DNA from: Lachnospiraceae bacterium MD335
GTDB lineage: Bacteria > Bacillota > Clostridia > Lachnospirales > Lachnospiraceae
Assembly: GCA_000403335.2 (NCBI GenBank)
Contig: KE159617.1
Coordinates: 849,757 to 913,756 of the forward strand
Length of the DNA stretch: 64,000 bases
Reading direction: 5' to 3'
Under the pieces are notes generated by a model, which was given only the letters and a program-made list of their open reading frames with translations, had not been told where the DNA came from and ran no database searches. Of this stretch, positions 37,182 through 45,065 are shown one piece after another; the first letter of the stretch is position 1; every line of letters begins with the position of its first letter. The position numbers and the translations under genes were made by a program.

Positions 37182-37216
37182 AAAAAACCACACAACTACA
37201 TTTTGTAATTGTGTGG
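37182..37216 (-). terminator. Leader terminator (attenuator) upstream of the MATE gene
   Basis: Read on -, CCACACAA pairs with TTGTGTGG, extended by inner A-T pairs, and is followed by TTTTTTG. It sits between the promoter at 37272-37300 and the start at 37145, so transcripts should stop before the gene unless the hairpin is prevented. Confidence 0.65.
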
Positions 37217-37271
37217 CGAAAAAAAGAAAAATTCTTGAAAAAATCCACTCCTGTTAAGGTTTTATAAGATT

Positions 37272-37300
37272 CTTATATCATATTTTTTTAAAACTGTCAA
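37272..37300 (-). promoter_or_regulatory. Sigma-A promoter of the MATE gene
   Basis: On the - strand: -35 TTGACA (37300-37295), a 17-bp spacer and -10 TATAAG (37277-37272). It is one of the best promoter matches in the window and gives a leader of about 120 nt. Confidence 0.75.
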
Positions 37301-37301
37301 T

Positions 37302-37471
37302 ACTAGTGTACTGACTCGTTCATATTCAGGCAAACCTCCTTGCCTATTTCCCTGATAGCACTACTTCCCAAGCCTCGCCGTAGCCACCGCTACGCCTGCG
37401 TTTGTAAAGCAGCACTCTCAGGAAAATATTCTGCGGAGTTTTACCAAATATGAAGCGGTCAGTACACTAGT
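37302..37471. mobile_element. 170-bp structured element with 25-bp terminal inverted repeats (MITE-like)
   Basis: Outer arms 37302-37326 and 37447-37471 are inverted repeats matching at 22 of 25 positions, beginning ACTAGTGTACTGAC. Inside are AGGCAA/TTGCCT (37328-37345), an imperfect stem between 37351-37364 and 37409-37422, and GTAGC/GCTAC (37380-37393). No protein is encoded. The right arm includes the stop codon of the CorC-like gene. It resembles a non-autonomous miniature element or a mobile structured RNA. No target duplication was established. Confidence 0.6.
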
Positions 37472-38795
37472 CGCTGTCTTCTTTGCCTTGTGCGTTGTCC
37501 TCCAGCACATGCTCCGCAGCGGCCTCGTTTTCATCCTCTTCAGGAGGCGGGAGAACGATGACGACCGTTTCAATACGGTTATTGTCAACCTTGGTTGCGG
37601 TAATGGACACGCCGTCTTCTGTGACGACTTCTTCCCCTTCCGTCGGGAAGCGGTCCAAAAGTTCTATCATAATACCGCCGATTGAATCGTAATCCTCTGA
37701 TTCAAAGGTGGTGTTTAAGGCGTCGTTGATGTCGCTCAGCTTCATGCTGCCTCCGACCTCATATTTGAAATCGTCGAGCTTTTTGAGCAGCTCCGCCTCG
37801 TCCTCATCGTACTCGTCGCGGATTTCTCCTACGATTTCCTCAAGCAAATCTTCTATCGTAATCATGCCGACGGTTGCACCGTATTCGTTTAAGACAAGCG
37901 CCACGTTGGATGTGATGCGGCGCATTTCAAGCAGCAAGTCGGCAGTTCCCTTATATTCATACGTATAGTACCCTTCCCGTATAATATCGCGGATTTGGAA
38001 GGCGCTCTTATCCGTTACCAAAAGAAAGTCCTTTACATTCACGAAACCGATAATATTGTCGATCTCGTTTTCGTATACCGGAATACGGGTGTACATCGAC
38101 TCGCTGAAAATAGCAAGCAGCTCGTCGTAAGCAGCGTTCACATCGACAGTTGTCATACTGATGCGCGGGATCATAACATCCTTTGCCACGGAATCGCCAA
38201 ATTCAAACACGTTGTATATCAGCTTTTTTTCTTCCTGCTCAATCACACCGTCCTCGTGGCTCACATCCACATATGTTTTCAGCTCTGTTTCCGTCATTGC
38301 GGAACGGCTGGACGGATCAATATGCATCAGCTTTAAGAAAAAGCCTGAAATTTTGTCTACAATGAAAATTACGGGTGTGAGTACGGTCATCAGAAAATAA
38401 ATTACATTCGCATAGGCAAGGGAAAGCTTTTCATTGTTGCACATTGCCCATGTTTTGGGAACAATTTCACCAAATATGAGAACGAACAGTGTGAGAATAC
38501 CGGTACCGATACCGACAGCCGCATTTCCCCACAAACGAATGACAAGTGAAGTCATCAGGGAAGACGCGCTGATATTAACGATATTGTTTCCGATTAAAAC
38601 GGCGCTAATCAGCTTGCCTTTGTTATCGAGAATTTTTTGAAGTGTGAGCACCCGCCCTTTGGGGTTTTCCTCCACCATTGCGCGGATTTTGACGGCGCTG
38701 ATGGTCGTAAGGGCAGTCTCTGCCGATGAGAAAAATGCAGACAGCACTAAGAGCACTGCAAGAATAACAAGTTGTATGACACCAGGGGTATCCAA
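37467..38795 (-). CDS. CNNM/CorC/HlyC-type membrane protein with CBS pair
   Basis: A 442-aa protein. An N-terminal DUF21/CNNM region of four hydrophobic segments (residues 1-170; FFSSAETALTTISAVKIRAM and LIGNNIVNISASSL), two CBS motifs (about 195-320; MIPRISMTTVDVNAAYDEL) and a C-terminal CorC_HlyC domain (about 335-420). The family is linked to Mg2+/Co2+ transport or efflux; the hemolysin name is historical. Start TTG 38795 follows AAAGGAGTGA. The last residues are acidic, and the TAG stop lies inside the right arm of the adjacent inverted-repeat element. Confidence 0.9.
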   Translation of the reverse strand: MDTPGVIQLVILAVLLVLSAFFSSAETALTTISAVKIRAMVEENPKGRVLTLQKILDNKGKLISAVLIGNNIVNISASSLMTSLVIRLWGNAAVGIGTGILTLFVLIFGEIVPKTWAMCNNEKLSLAYANVIYFLMTVLTPVIFIVDKISGFFLKLMHIDPSSRSAMTETELKTYVDVSHEDGVIEQEEKKLIYNVFEFGDSVAKDVMIPRISMTTVDVNAAYDELLAIFSESMYTRIPVYENEIDNIIGFVNVKDFLLVTDKSAFQIRDIIREGYYTYEYKGTADLLLEMRRITSNVALVLNEYGATVGMITIEDLLEEIVGEIRDEYDEDEAELLKKLDDFKYEVGGSMKLSDINDALNTTFESEDYDSIGGIMIELLDRFPTEGEEVVTEDGVSITATKVDNNRIETVVIVLPPPEEDENEAAAEHVLEDNAQGKEDSD

Positions 38796-38952
38796 AGTAA
38801 AATCACTCCTTTAAAAAATTATTTTATAATATTGTATTTATACGCTTGATACTGCCATAAATTAGCATATCAAAAAACATATTAGCATAGATTATATCAG
38901 CGATGGTTTAATAATACAAGATACTTAATAAAATTTTTATGGAGGAATGAAT

Positions 38953-39324
38953 ATGAAAAGCGGATTGGTAACGGAACGGCTGGTTGCGCTGCTCAAATGC
39001 CTGTTGGCGGCATATCTGATAACAGGTATTCTGCTCGTTGTCGTGGCAGGGCTGTTGTACAAGTTTTCGTTGGGTGAAAATGTGGTGGATGTTGGCATTA
39101 TTGTCGTATACTGCCTTTCGTCATTGCTTGCAGGGCTGTTTTTCTCAAAAGGCGCGGCAAGCCGCAGGTTTTTATGGGGCATGGCGGCGGGAGCGGTGTA
39201 TTTTTTTGTGATCTGCGCGGTGACGTTTGTGGTGGAGGGGCAGCTTCATTTGATGAGCAGTTCCTGTATTACGACGCTTTTTATCTGCACAGGCAGCGGA
39301 ATGCTTGGGGGAATGCTCGGTTAA
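38953..39324 (+). CDS. TIGR04086-type small membrane protein
   Basis: A 123-aa protein with four hydrophobic segments (LVALLKCLLAAYLITGILLV; VGIIVVYCLSSLLAGLFFS; FLWGMAAGAVYFFVICAVTFV; ITTLFICTGSGMLGGMLG). Length, topology and the Gly-rich last helix fit the TIGR04086/YrzE group of unknown function. ATG 38953 lies 7 bp after GGAGG; ATG 38947 is too close to it. Confidence 0.75.
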   Translation: MKSGLVTERLVALLKCLLAAYLITGILLVVVAGLLYKFSLGENVVDVGIIVVYCLSSLLAGLFFSKGAASRRFLWGMAAGAVYFFVICAVTFVVEGQLHLMSSSCITTLFICTGSGMLGGMLG

Positions 39325-39423
39325 TATTTGGAAAATGAACTTTTGCTTAGCTTAATGTCTGTGACGGGAAGATAAAGACGGAACTGCTTCTGTAAAGATA
39401 TGTAAAATGAAAAAAAAAGTACA

Positions 39424-39434
39424 TTTTGTCGAAA
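39424..39434 (+). promoter_or_regulatory. Candidate Spo0A box upstream of the lysozyme gene
   Basis: TTTTGTCGAAA matches the Spo0A box consensus TTTTGTCRAA. It lies about 65 bp before the GH25 gene, beside a perfect inverted repeat AAAAGTAT-GAT-ATACTTTT (39433-39451). No strong -35 is seen, which fits an activator-dependent promoter with TATACT (39443-39448) as -10. Confidence 0.5.
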
Positions 39435-39499
39435 AAGTATGATATACTTTTCAGCGTAACGATAAATTAACGAAGAAACAACATGAGGAGAGAAGGAGA

Positions 39500-40522
39500 A
39501 TGAAACACTTTAAGACGAGAGCAAAAGCTCTAATTATGGCAGTTGTAATGCTTGCCATGACAATCGTACCCCAAACGGTTGTGCAGGCGGCTCCAAATGA
39601 GGTGCCGATGGCATCGCTTGGCATTGACGTATCGCGTTATCAGGGATTGATTAACTGGGATATGGTAGCAGCGTCGGGCGTGCAGTTTGCAATGATACGC
39701 GTGGGTTACCGCACACAGGGAACGGGAGTTCTGAATGAGGACCCGTATGCAAGATATAACCTGCAGGAGGCTAACCGTGTGGGCATTAAGACCGGTGCGT
39801 ATTTCTTTTCAACGGCAGTAAATGCACAGGAGGCAATGGAGGAGGCGCTGTTTACGGCAAACCTGCTTGACAAGTACAAAATCACGTTCCCTGTTGCATA
39901 CGACTGCGAGGGATTTAAGAACGCGACGAGCCGTCAGTATATTTTGGGTAAGGATATTCGTACGGCGTTGGCGGTGATTTTTCTTGATACAATCGCGGCA
40001 AGAGGCTATACGCCGATGTTCTACAGTTCAAGAAACGATATGGAAGGCAGCTCATACTGGGATATGAATATCTTAAATAAGTACAAAGTGTGGGCGGCAT
40101 GGTATCCTGCGGAGCCGTTTCCGATTACACCGGCATGTACATACACAGGTGTTCATGCAATGTGGCAGTATACGCACCAGGCGGCGCTTCCCGGAATTGC
40201 GGGAACGGTGGATATGAATGTCGCGTATTTTGGGTATGACGGCATTGCGGAGCCAAAAGACCCGTCGGGCGCTCCGCACATCGACATGGCAGCGGCAGCA
40301 ATGGTGCAGTATACCGATGTCAGCGAGGTGGTAACGCCGAACACGGCGGATTTGAATTTGCGGACAGTTCCGAGTACGGCAAGCCCTGACACGATTGTTG
40401 TGCCAATCAATCCGGGCGATATGATACTGCGTACGGGAATCGGCAATAACGGCTGGTCGAGGGTTGTGCTCGGCGATCAGGTACTGTACGCGTATACGGC
40501 ATATTTGGATAAAGTGATGTAA
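39500..40522 (+). CDS. Secreted GH25 lysozyme (N-acetylmuramidase) with C-terminal SH3-like domain
   Basis: 340 residues. A signal peptide (about 1-30, ALIMAVVMLAMTIVPQTVVQA) is followed by a GH25 barrel: SLGIDVSRYQGLINW with Asp43, and AYDCEGF with Asp135 and Glu137 as candidate catalytic acids, then MFYSSRND, WAAWYPAEPF and MWQYTHQAALPGIAGTVDMNVA. Residues about 275-340 look like a bacterial SH3 domain (NTADLNLRTVPST). It cleaves peptidoglycan outside the cell. GAGGAGAGAAGGAGA precedes the ATG. A Spo0A-like box upstream hints at stationary-phase or sporulation control. Confidence 0.93.
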   Translation: MKHFKTRAKALIMAVVMLAMTIVPQTVVQAAPNEVPMASLGIDVSRYQGLINWDMVAASGVQFAMIRVGYRTQGTGVLNEDPYARYNLQEANRVGIKTGAYFFSTAVNAQEAMEEALFTANLLDKYKITFPVAYDCEGFKNATSRQYILGKDIRTALAVIFLDTIAARGYTPMFYSSRNDMEGSSYWDMNILNKYKVWAAWYPAEPFPITPACTYTGVHAMWQYTHQAALPGIAGTVDMNVAYFGYDGIAEPKDPSGAPHIDMAAAAMVQYTDVSEVVTPNTADLNLRTVPSTASPDTIVVPINPGDMILRTGIGNNGWSRVVLGDQVLYAYTAYLDKVM

Positions 40523-40643
40523 AAAAATGATGTAAAAAATGAAAAACCCCCTTTTCTTGCGCAAAATTATGTGCTATACTACTTGGAGCTAATGCTTTTT
40601 AAGCGCTGTAAGCGATAATTCGGATAAGGAGGCATATTATAAA

Positions 40644-40787
40644 ATGAAACACATCAAAACATTAACAACAAGAGACTATAAGGAGTCCATGAAAAAGGGC
40701 GGATGCGGAGAATGTCAGACATCCTGCCAGTCAGCTTGTAAAACATCCTGCACAGTTGGAAACCAAAGCTGCGAAAATACAAAATAA
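40644..40787 (+). CDS. scfA: SCIFF ranthipeptide precursor (six Cys in about 45 residues)
   Basis: A 47-aa peptide starting MKHIKTLTTRDYKESMKKG, with six cysteines at positions 21, 24, 28, 32, 36 and 43 in a Gly/Gln/Ser/Thr-rich C-terminal core. This is the SCIFF family (TIGR03973), substrate of a radical SAM maturase that makes thioether crosslinks to Thr or other residues (known for CteA/CteB of Clostridium thermocellum). AAGGAGG lies 11 bp upstream. The cognate maturase begins at 41354, separated by three tandem 144-bp repeats. Its role is unsettled; a quorum or housekeeping signal has been proposed. Confidence 0.95.
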   Translation: MKHIKTLTTRDYKESMKKGGCGECQTSCQSACKTSCTVGNQSCENTK

Positions 40788-40821
40788 CAGGTGTTATACA
40801 GTTGACATGTTACAATAGAAA

Positions 40822-40965
40822 GAACTTGAGTAATGGTTCAGCACAGGATTTTGCACTTGCTGCAAAATCCGTATAAAAACGTGGTGGACGTAAAGCATCA
40901 ACTCAACCACGAAGTGGTTTTTGAATGGGTTGATGCTCATAACTATGAAGGTATTGAATAGTTAC
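40822..40965 (+). repeat. 144-bp tandem repeat, copy 1
   Basis: Begins GAACTTGAGTAATGGTTC. Contains hairpin GGATTTTGCA/TGCAAAATCC and a larger hairpin GCATCAAC...GTTGATGC enclosing CCACGAAGTGG. A 42-codon reading frame (ATG 40832, TAG near 40958) spans most of it. It has the same sequence as copy 2 apart from one base seen (CTTGC versus CTTGT). Confidence 0.95.
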
Positions 40966-41109
40966 GAACTTGAGTAATGGTTCAGCACAGGATTTTGCAC
41001 TTGTTGCAAAATCCGTATAAAAACGTGGTGGACGTAAAGCATCAACTCAACCACGAAGTGGTTTTTGAATGGGTTGATGCTCATAACTATGAAGGTATTG
41101 AATAGTTAC
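40966..41109 (+). repeat. 144-bp tandem repeat, copy 2
   Basis: Direct head-to-tail copy of 40822-40965. Both hairpins and the 42-codon reading frame are kept. Confidence 0.95.
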
Positions 41110-41253
41110 GAACTTGAGTAATGGTTCAGCACAGGATTTTGCACTTGTTGCAAAATCCGTATAAAAACGTGGTGAAAGTAAAGCATCAACCCAACCACGA
41201 AGTGGTTTTTGAATGGGTTGATGCTCGCAACTATGAAGGTACTGAATAGTTAC
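41110..41253 (+). repeat. 144-bp tandem repeat, copy 3 (slightly diverged)
   Basis: Third copy with a few substitutions (GGTGAAAG for GGTGGACG, CCC for CTC, CGC for CAT, ACT for ATT). The length is still exactly 144 bp, and the 42-codon frame and stems survive; CTC to CCC turns a G-T wobble into a G-C pair. The first seven bases of a fourth copy (GAACTTG) follow at 41254. Confidence 0.95.
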
Positions 41254-41263
41254 GAACTTGTTT

Positions 41264-41295
41264 AAGCAGCGATTGTTACAGGTCGCTGCTTTATA
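41264..41295 (+). terminator. Possible terminator after the tandem repeats
   Basis: AAGCAGCGA pairs perfectly with TCGCTGCTT (9 bp), followed by a weak tail TATAT. It may end the SCIFF transcript or attenuate readthrough into the maturase gene. Confidence 0.5.
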
Positions 41296-41353
41296 TCTGT
41301 CTTGCAAAAAGATATTTTGAACAATAGAAATGAGAAAAAGGAACGGTTGAAAA

Positions 41354-42736
41354 TTGATACATCAATATAAAAATAACGGCTATAATATCGTGCTGGACGT
41401 CAACAGCGGTTCGGTGCATGTTGTGGACGATAAGGTCTACGATGTGATTGCGCGTATGGCAGAGGACAGGCTGGAACATGCGGACAGGGACGCCATTTTA
41501 ACAGCATTGCGCGGAGAAAATACAGATGATGCGGAATTAACGGAAATGGTCGATGAAATCATCGAACTGCGTGACGACGGAATGCTGTTTACGGAGGATA
41601 TTTACGAAAAAAGCATTGACGCGTTTCAAAACCGTGAGACGGTCGTGAAAGCGTTGTGTTTACATATTGCCCACGACTGCAATTTAAAGTGTCAGTATTG
41701 CTTTGCGGAGGAGGGCGAGTATCATGGAAGGCGCGCGTTGATGTCCTTTGAGGTTGGAAAGAAGGCGCTTGATTTTTTGGTTGCAAATTCGGGACACCGT
41801 GTCAATTTGGAGGTGGATTTCTTCGGCGGAGAGCCGCTGATGAACTGGCAGGTGGTAAAGGATTTGGTGGCATACGGCAGAAGTCTTGAAAAGCCTCATA
41901 ATAAGAAGTTTCGTTTTACACTTACCACAAACGGAGTGCTTTTAGACGACGACATCATTGCCTTTGCAAATAAAGAAATGGCAAACATTGTGCTGAGTGT
42001 TGACGGCAGAAAGGAAGTCCATGACAAAATGCGCCCGATGGCGGGCGGTCAGGGAAGCTATGACCTGATCATACCGAAGTTCCAAAAGGTTGCAGAGAGC
42101 CGCAATCAGACCAATTATTATGTCAGGGGGACATTCACGCACTTTAACAAGGATTTCGCCGCAGATGTCTGCCATTTGGCGGATTTGGGCTTTCGGCAGA
42201 TTTCCGTGGAGCCTGTGGTTGCGCCCGAAAGCGCGCCGTATGCGCTTTCGGAGGCGGATTTGCCCGCGCTTCTTGCGGAGTATGATAAGCTTGCCGCGGA
42301 AATGATAAAACGCAAAAAAGAAGGAAATACTTTCAATTTCTTTCATTTTATGATAGATTTAAAAGGTGGTCCCTGCGTGTACAAGCGTCTGTCGGGCTGC
42401 GGTTCCGGTACGGAGTATCTTGCGGTTACTCCGTGGGGAGACTTTTACCCCTGTCATCAGTTTGTGGGGCAGGAAGAGTTTCTTATGGGAAATGTGGATG
42501 ATGGGATTACAAACACTGACATCCGCGAAGCATTTAAGACATGTAATGTGTATTCAAAGGAGAAGTGCAAAAACTGCTTTGCGAAATTTTACTGCAGCGG
42601 CGGCTGCGCGGCAAATTCCTACAATTTTCACGGAAGCATTCATGATGCCTATGACTTGGGCTGTGAGCTTCAGAGAAAGCGAGTTGAGTGTGCAATCATG
42701 TTGAAGGCGGCATTTGCCGAAAAAGACACAGAATAG
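41354..42736 (+). CDS. scfB: SCIFF thioether maturase, radical SAM/SPASM
   Basis: A 460-aa enzyme that installs thioether crosslinks in the SCIFF peptide. An N-terminal RiPP-recognition-like part (about 1-90) leads to the radical SAM site HDCNLKCQYC (Cys109, Cys113, Cys116), FFGGEPLMNW and TTNGVLL. The C-terminal SPASM region holds auxiliary-cluster cysteines: LSGCGSGTEYLAVTPWG, DFYPCHQFVG, CNVYSKEKCKNCFAKFYC, SGGCAAN and DLGCELQRKRVEC. Start TTG 41354 is the second codon after an in-frame stop, so no longer form exists. secDF follows 18 bp later, a known conserved neighbourhood. Confidence 0.95.
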   Translation: MIHQYKNNGYNIVLDVNSGSVHVVDDKVYDVIARMAEDRLEHADRDAILTALRGENTDDAELTEMVDEIIELRDDGMLFTEDIYEKSIDAFQNRETVVKALCLHIAHDCNLKCQYCFAEEGEYHGRRALMSFEVGKKALDFLVANSGHRVNLEVDFFGGEPLMNWQVVKDLVAYGRSLEKPHNKKFRFTLTTNGVLLDDDIIAFANKEMANIVLSVDGRKEVHDKMRPMAGGQGSYDLIIPKFQKVAESRNQTNYYVRGTFTHFNKDFAADVCHLADLGFRQISVEPVVAPESAPYALSEADLPALLAEYDKLAAEMIKRKKEGNTFNFFHFMIDLKGGPCVYKRLSGCGSGTEYLAVTPWGDFYPCHQFVGQEEFLMGNVDDGITNTDIREAFKTCNVYSKEKCKNCFAKFYCSGGCAANSYNFHGSIHDAYDLGCELQRKRVECAIMLKAAFAEKDTE

Positions 42737-42754
42737 AAAAGGAGTAATCGAACG

Positions 42755-44998
42755 ATGAAAAAGAGTAAAGGGATTTTAACCTTAGTCCTGACGCTTGTGA
42801 TTATGGCGGCGTTGGGATATGTGGCTGTTTTTGGTATCGGTACGGAAAAAGCAGGCGCAGCGTCGGAAATTAAGCAGGGACTTGACCTTGCGGGCGGCGT
42901 GAGTATAACATATCAGGTTGTGGGTGATGAAAAGCCGTCGCCTGAGGATATGAGCGATACGATTTATAAGCTGCAAAAGCGTGTACAGGTATACAGTACG
43001 GAAGCGCAGGTTTATCAGGAGGGCGACGACCGTATCAATATCGAAATCCCCGGTGTATCGGACGCGAACACGATTTTGGAGGATTTGGGAAGACCGGGTG
43101 CGTTGTATTTTATCGCGCAGACGGACGCAGACGGCAATGAGAACTATTCTTATACAGGCTCAGGTGAAACAGGCTATTCTTTAAATAAGACGATTGACGA
43201 GCTGCTTGCCGACGGCAGCATCGTGCTTGAAGGTACGGATGTTGCTGCCGCGCAGGGCGGTACGGGCAGCGACTCGCTTGGCAACAGCCAGTTTGTGGTA
43301 GATTTGGTTTTTACGGACGCAGGTACGACGAAGTTTGGTGACGCGACGACAAAGGCGTATGCAAACGGTCAGTCGATTGGTATTTATTATGACCAGGATT
43401 TTATCAGCGTGCCGAATGTACAGGCTGCGCTGACGGACGGTAAGGCGCAGATTACCGGTATGGGCAGCTTTGAGGATGCGGAAAAGCTTGCAAGTCAGAT
43501 TCGTATCGGTGGATTGAAGCTTGAGCTTGAGGAGCTGCGTTCAAACGTGGTCGGTGCACAGCTTGGTGCGGAGGCGATTAACACAAGCCTTACGGCGGCT
43601 TTGATTGGTTTGATTATCATTGCGGTATTTATGATTATTGTTTACCGCATTCCGGGATTTTCATCAGTGCTTGCGCTGGTTATTTATACGATTTTAACAG
43701 TGCTTTGCCTCAATATGTTTGAGATTACGCTGACACTGCCCGGTATCGCGGGTATTATCCTTTCGATTGGTATGGCAGTCGACGCGAACGTTATCATATT
43801 CGCACGTATCCGCGAGGAAATTACGGCGGGCAAATCGGTCAGAAGCGCGATCGACGACGGATTTAAAAAGGCGCTTTCCGCGATTGTTGACGGTAACGTG
43901 ACGACTTTGATTGCAGCTTTGGTGCTTGCGCTCAAGGGCTCCGGTTCGGTAAAGGGCTTTGCGTACACACTTGCGCTTGGTATCGTGATTTCGATGTTTA
44001 CGGCGCTTGTGGTGACAAGACTGATTTTGAAGGCATTCTTTGCAATCGGCTTAAAGGATGTCAAGTTCTACGGAATGAACAGGGAAAGAAAGACGGTCAA
44101 TTTCCTTGCAAAGAAAAATCTGTTCTTTGGCATTTCCATTGCGGCGATTGTTGCGGGATTCGTATTTATGGGGATTAACGGTGCGTCAACCGGCAAGATT
44201 TTGAATTACAGCCTTGACTTTGTCGGCGGTACTTCAACGAATGTGACATTTAACGAGGATATGGATTTGGCGCAGATTGATTCGACGGTTGTGCCGGTTT
44301 TCAGTAATATAACGGGTGACGGTGCCGTGCAGGTGCAGAAGGTTGCAGGCTCGAATGAGGTTATTTTTAAGACGAGAGAGCTGAATGTGGACGAGAGACA
44401 GCAGCTGGAACAGGATTTGGTGGATAACTTCGGTGTCAACAAGGATCTGATTACGGCGGAGACGATTAGCTCGACCATCAGTTCGGAGATGAAGGCGGAC
44501 GCGATTGTTGCGGTTGTGATTGCGACAATCTGTATGCTGATTTATATTTGGTTCCGGTTTAAGGACATTCGCTTTGCGGCAAGCTCTGTTGCGGCATTAG
44601 TCCACGACGTTTTGGTGGTGCTTGCGTTTTACGCGATTGCGAAGGTGTCCGTGGGCAGTACGTTTATTGCGTGTATGCTGACGATTGTCGGTTATTCGAT
44701 TAACGCAACGATTGTTATTTTTGACCGTATCAGGGAAAACCTTGGGGGAATGCTCAAGAAGGACAGCCTTGACGAGCTTGTAAACAGAAGTATCAGTCAG
44801 ACGCTTTCGAGAAGTATTTTTACGTCTCTTACGACGTTTGTTATGGTGGCGGCGCTGTTTGTGCTTGGCGTGACGTCAATCAGAGAGTTTGCGCTTCCGC
44901 TGATGGTTGGTATTGTGTGCGGTACGTACTCTTCGGTATGCATTACGGGTGCGCTGTGGTATGTACTGAGAACGAAGATTGCAAAAAAGAAGGCATAA
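42755..44998 (+). CDS. secDF: Fused protein-export translocase subunit SecDF
   Basis: A 747-aa fusion. The SecD half (about 1-440) has an N-terminal helix, GLDLAGGVSITYQV and a five-helix block (GIAGIILSIGMAVDANVIIFARIREE). The SecF half begins near residue 453 (KKNLFFGISIAAIVAGFVFM), with YSLDFVGGTSTNVTF and a second block (MLTIVGYSINATIVIFDRIREN). The proton-driven complex aids late steps of Sec export. AAAGGAGTAATCG precedes the ATG. SecDF is fused in many Firmicutes. It may be needed for the ranthipeptide or merely sit next to it. Confidence 0.97.
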   Translation: MKKSKGILTLVLTLVIMAALGYVAVFGIGTEKAGAASEIKQGLDLAGGVSITYQVVGDEKPSPEDMSDTIYKLQKRVQVYSTEAQVYQEGDDRINIEIPGVSDANTILEDLGRPGALYFIAQTDADGNENYSYTGSGETGYSLNKTIDELLADGSIVLEGTDVAAAQGGTGSDSLGNSQFVVDLVFTDAGTTKFGDATTKAYANGQSIGIYYDQDFISVPNVQAALTDGKAQITGMGSFEDAEKLASQIRIGGLKLELEELRSNVVGAQLGAEAINTSLTAALIGLIIIAVFMIIVYRIPGFSSVLALVIYTILTVLCLNMFEITLTLPGIAGIILSIGMAVDANVIIFARIREEITAGKSVRSAIDDGFKKALSAIVDGNVTTLIAALVLALKGSGSVKGFAYTLALGIVISMFTALVVTRLILKAFFAIGLKDVKFYGMNRERKTVNFLAKKNLFFGISIAAIVAGFVFMGINGASTGKILNYSLDFVGGTSTNVTFNEDMDLAQIDSTVVPVFSNITGDGAVQVQKVAGSNEVIFKTRELNVDERQQLEQDLVDNFGVNKDLITAETISSTISSEMKADAIVAVVIATICMLIYIWFRFKDIRFAASSVAALVHDVLVVLAFYAIAKVSVGSTFIACMLTIVGYSINATIVIFDRIRENLGGMLKKDSLDELVNRSISQTLSRSIFTSLTTFVMVAALFVLGVTSIREFALPLMVGIVCGTYSSVCITGALWYVLRTKIAKKKA

Positions 44999-45004
44999 AG
45001 CATA

Positions 45005-45032
45005 AGCCGCGGCGATGGCAGCCGCGGCTTTT
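45005..45032 (+). terminator. Terminator after secDF
   Basis: AGCCGCGGC pairs with GCCGCGGCT (9 bp), followed by TTTT. This argues against the longer in-frame start at 45015 for the next gene. Confidence 0.8.
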
Positions 45033-45065
45033 CCGATTGTGGGATTGAATGAAAGTGAACGATAT

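Noticed and set aside
40822-41260. CRISPR array
   Set aside because: The 144-bp units are contiguous direct repeats with no unique spacers, and no cas genes are present.
41047-41307. 86-residue frame on the - strand across the repeats
   Set aside because: It exists only because the 144-bp period is a multiple of three; it has no ribosome binding site and the opposite strand holds the conserved structure.
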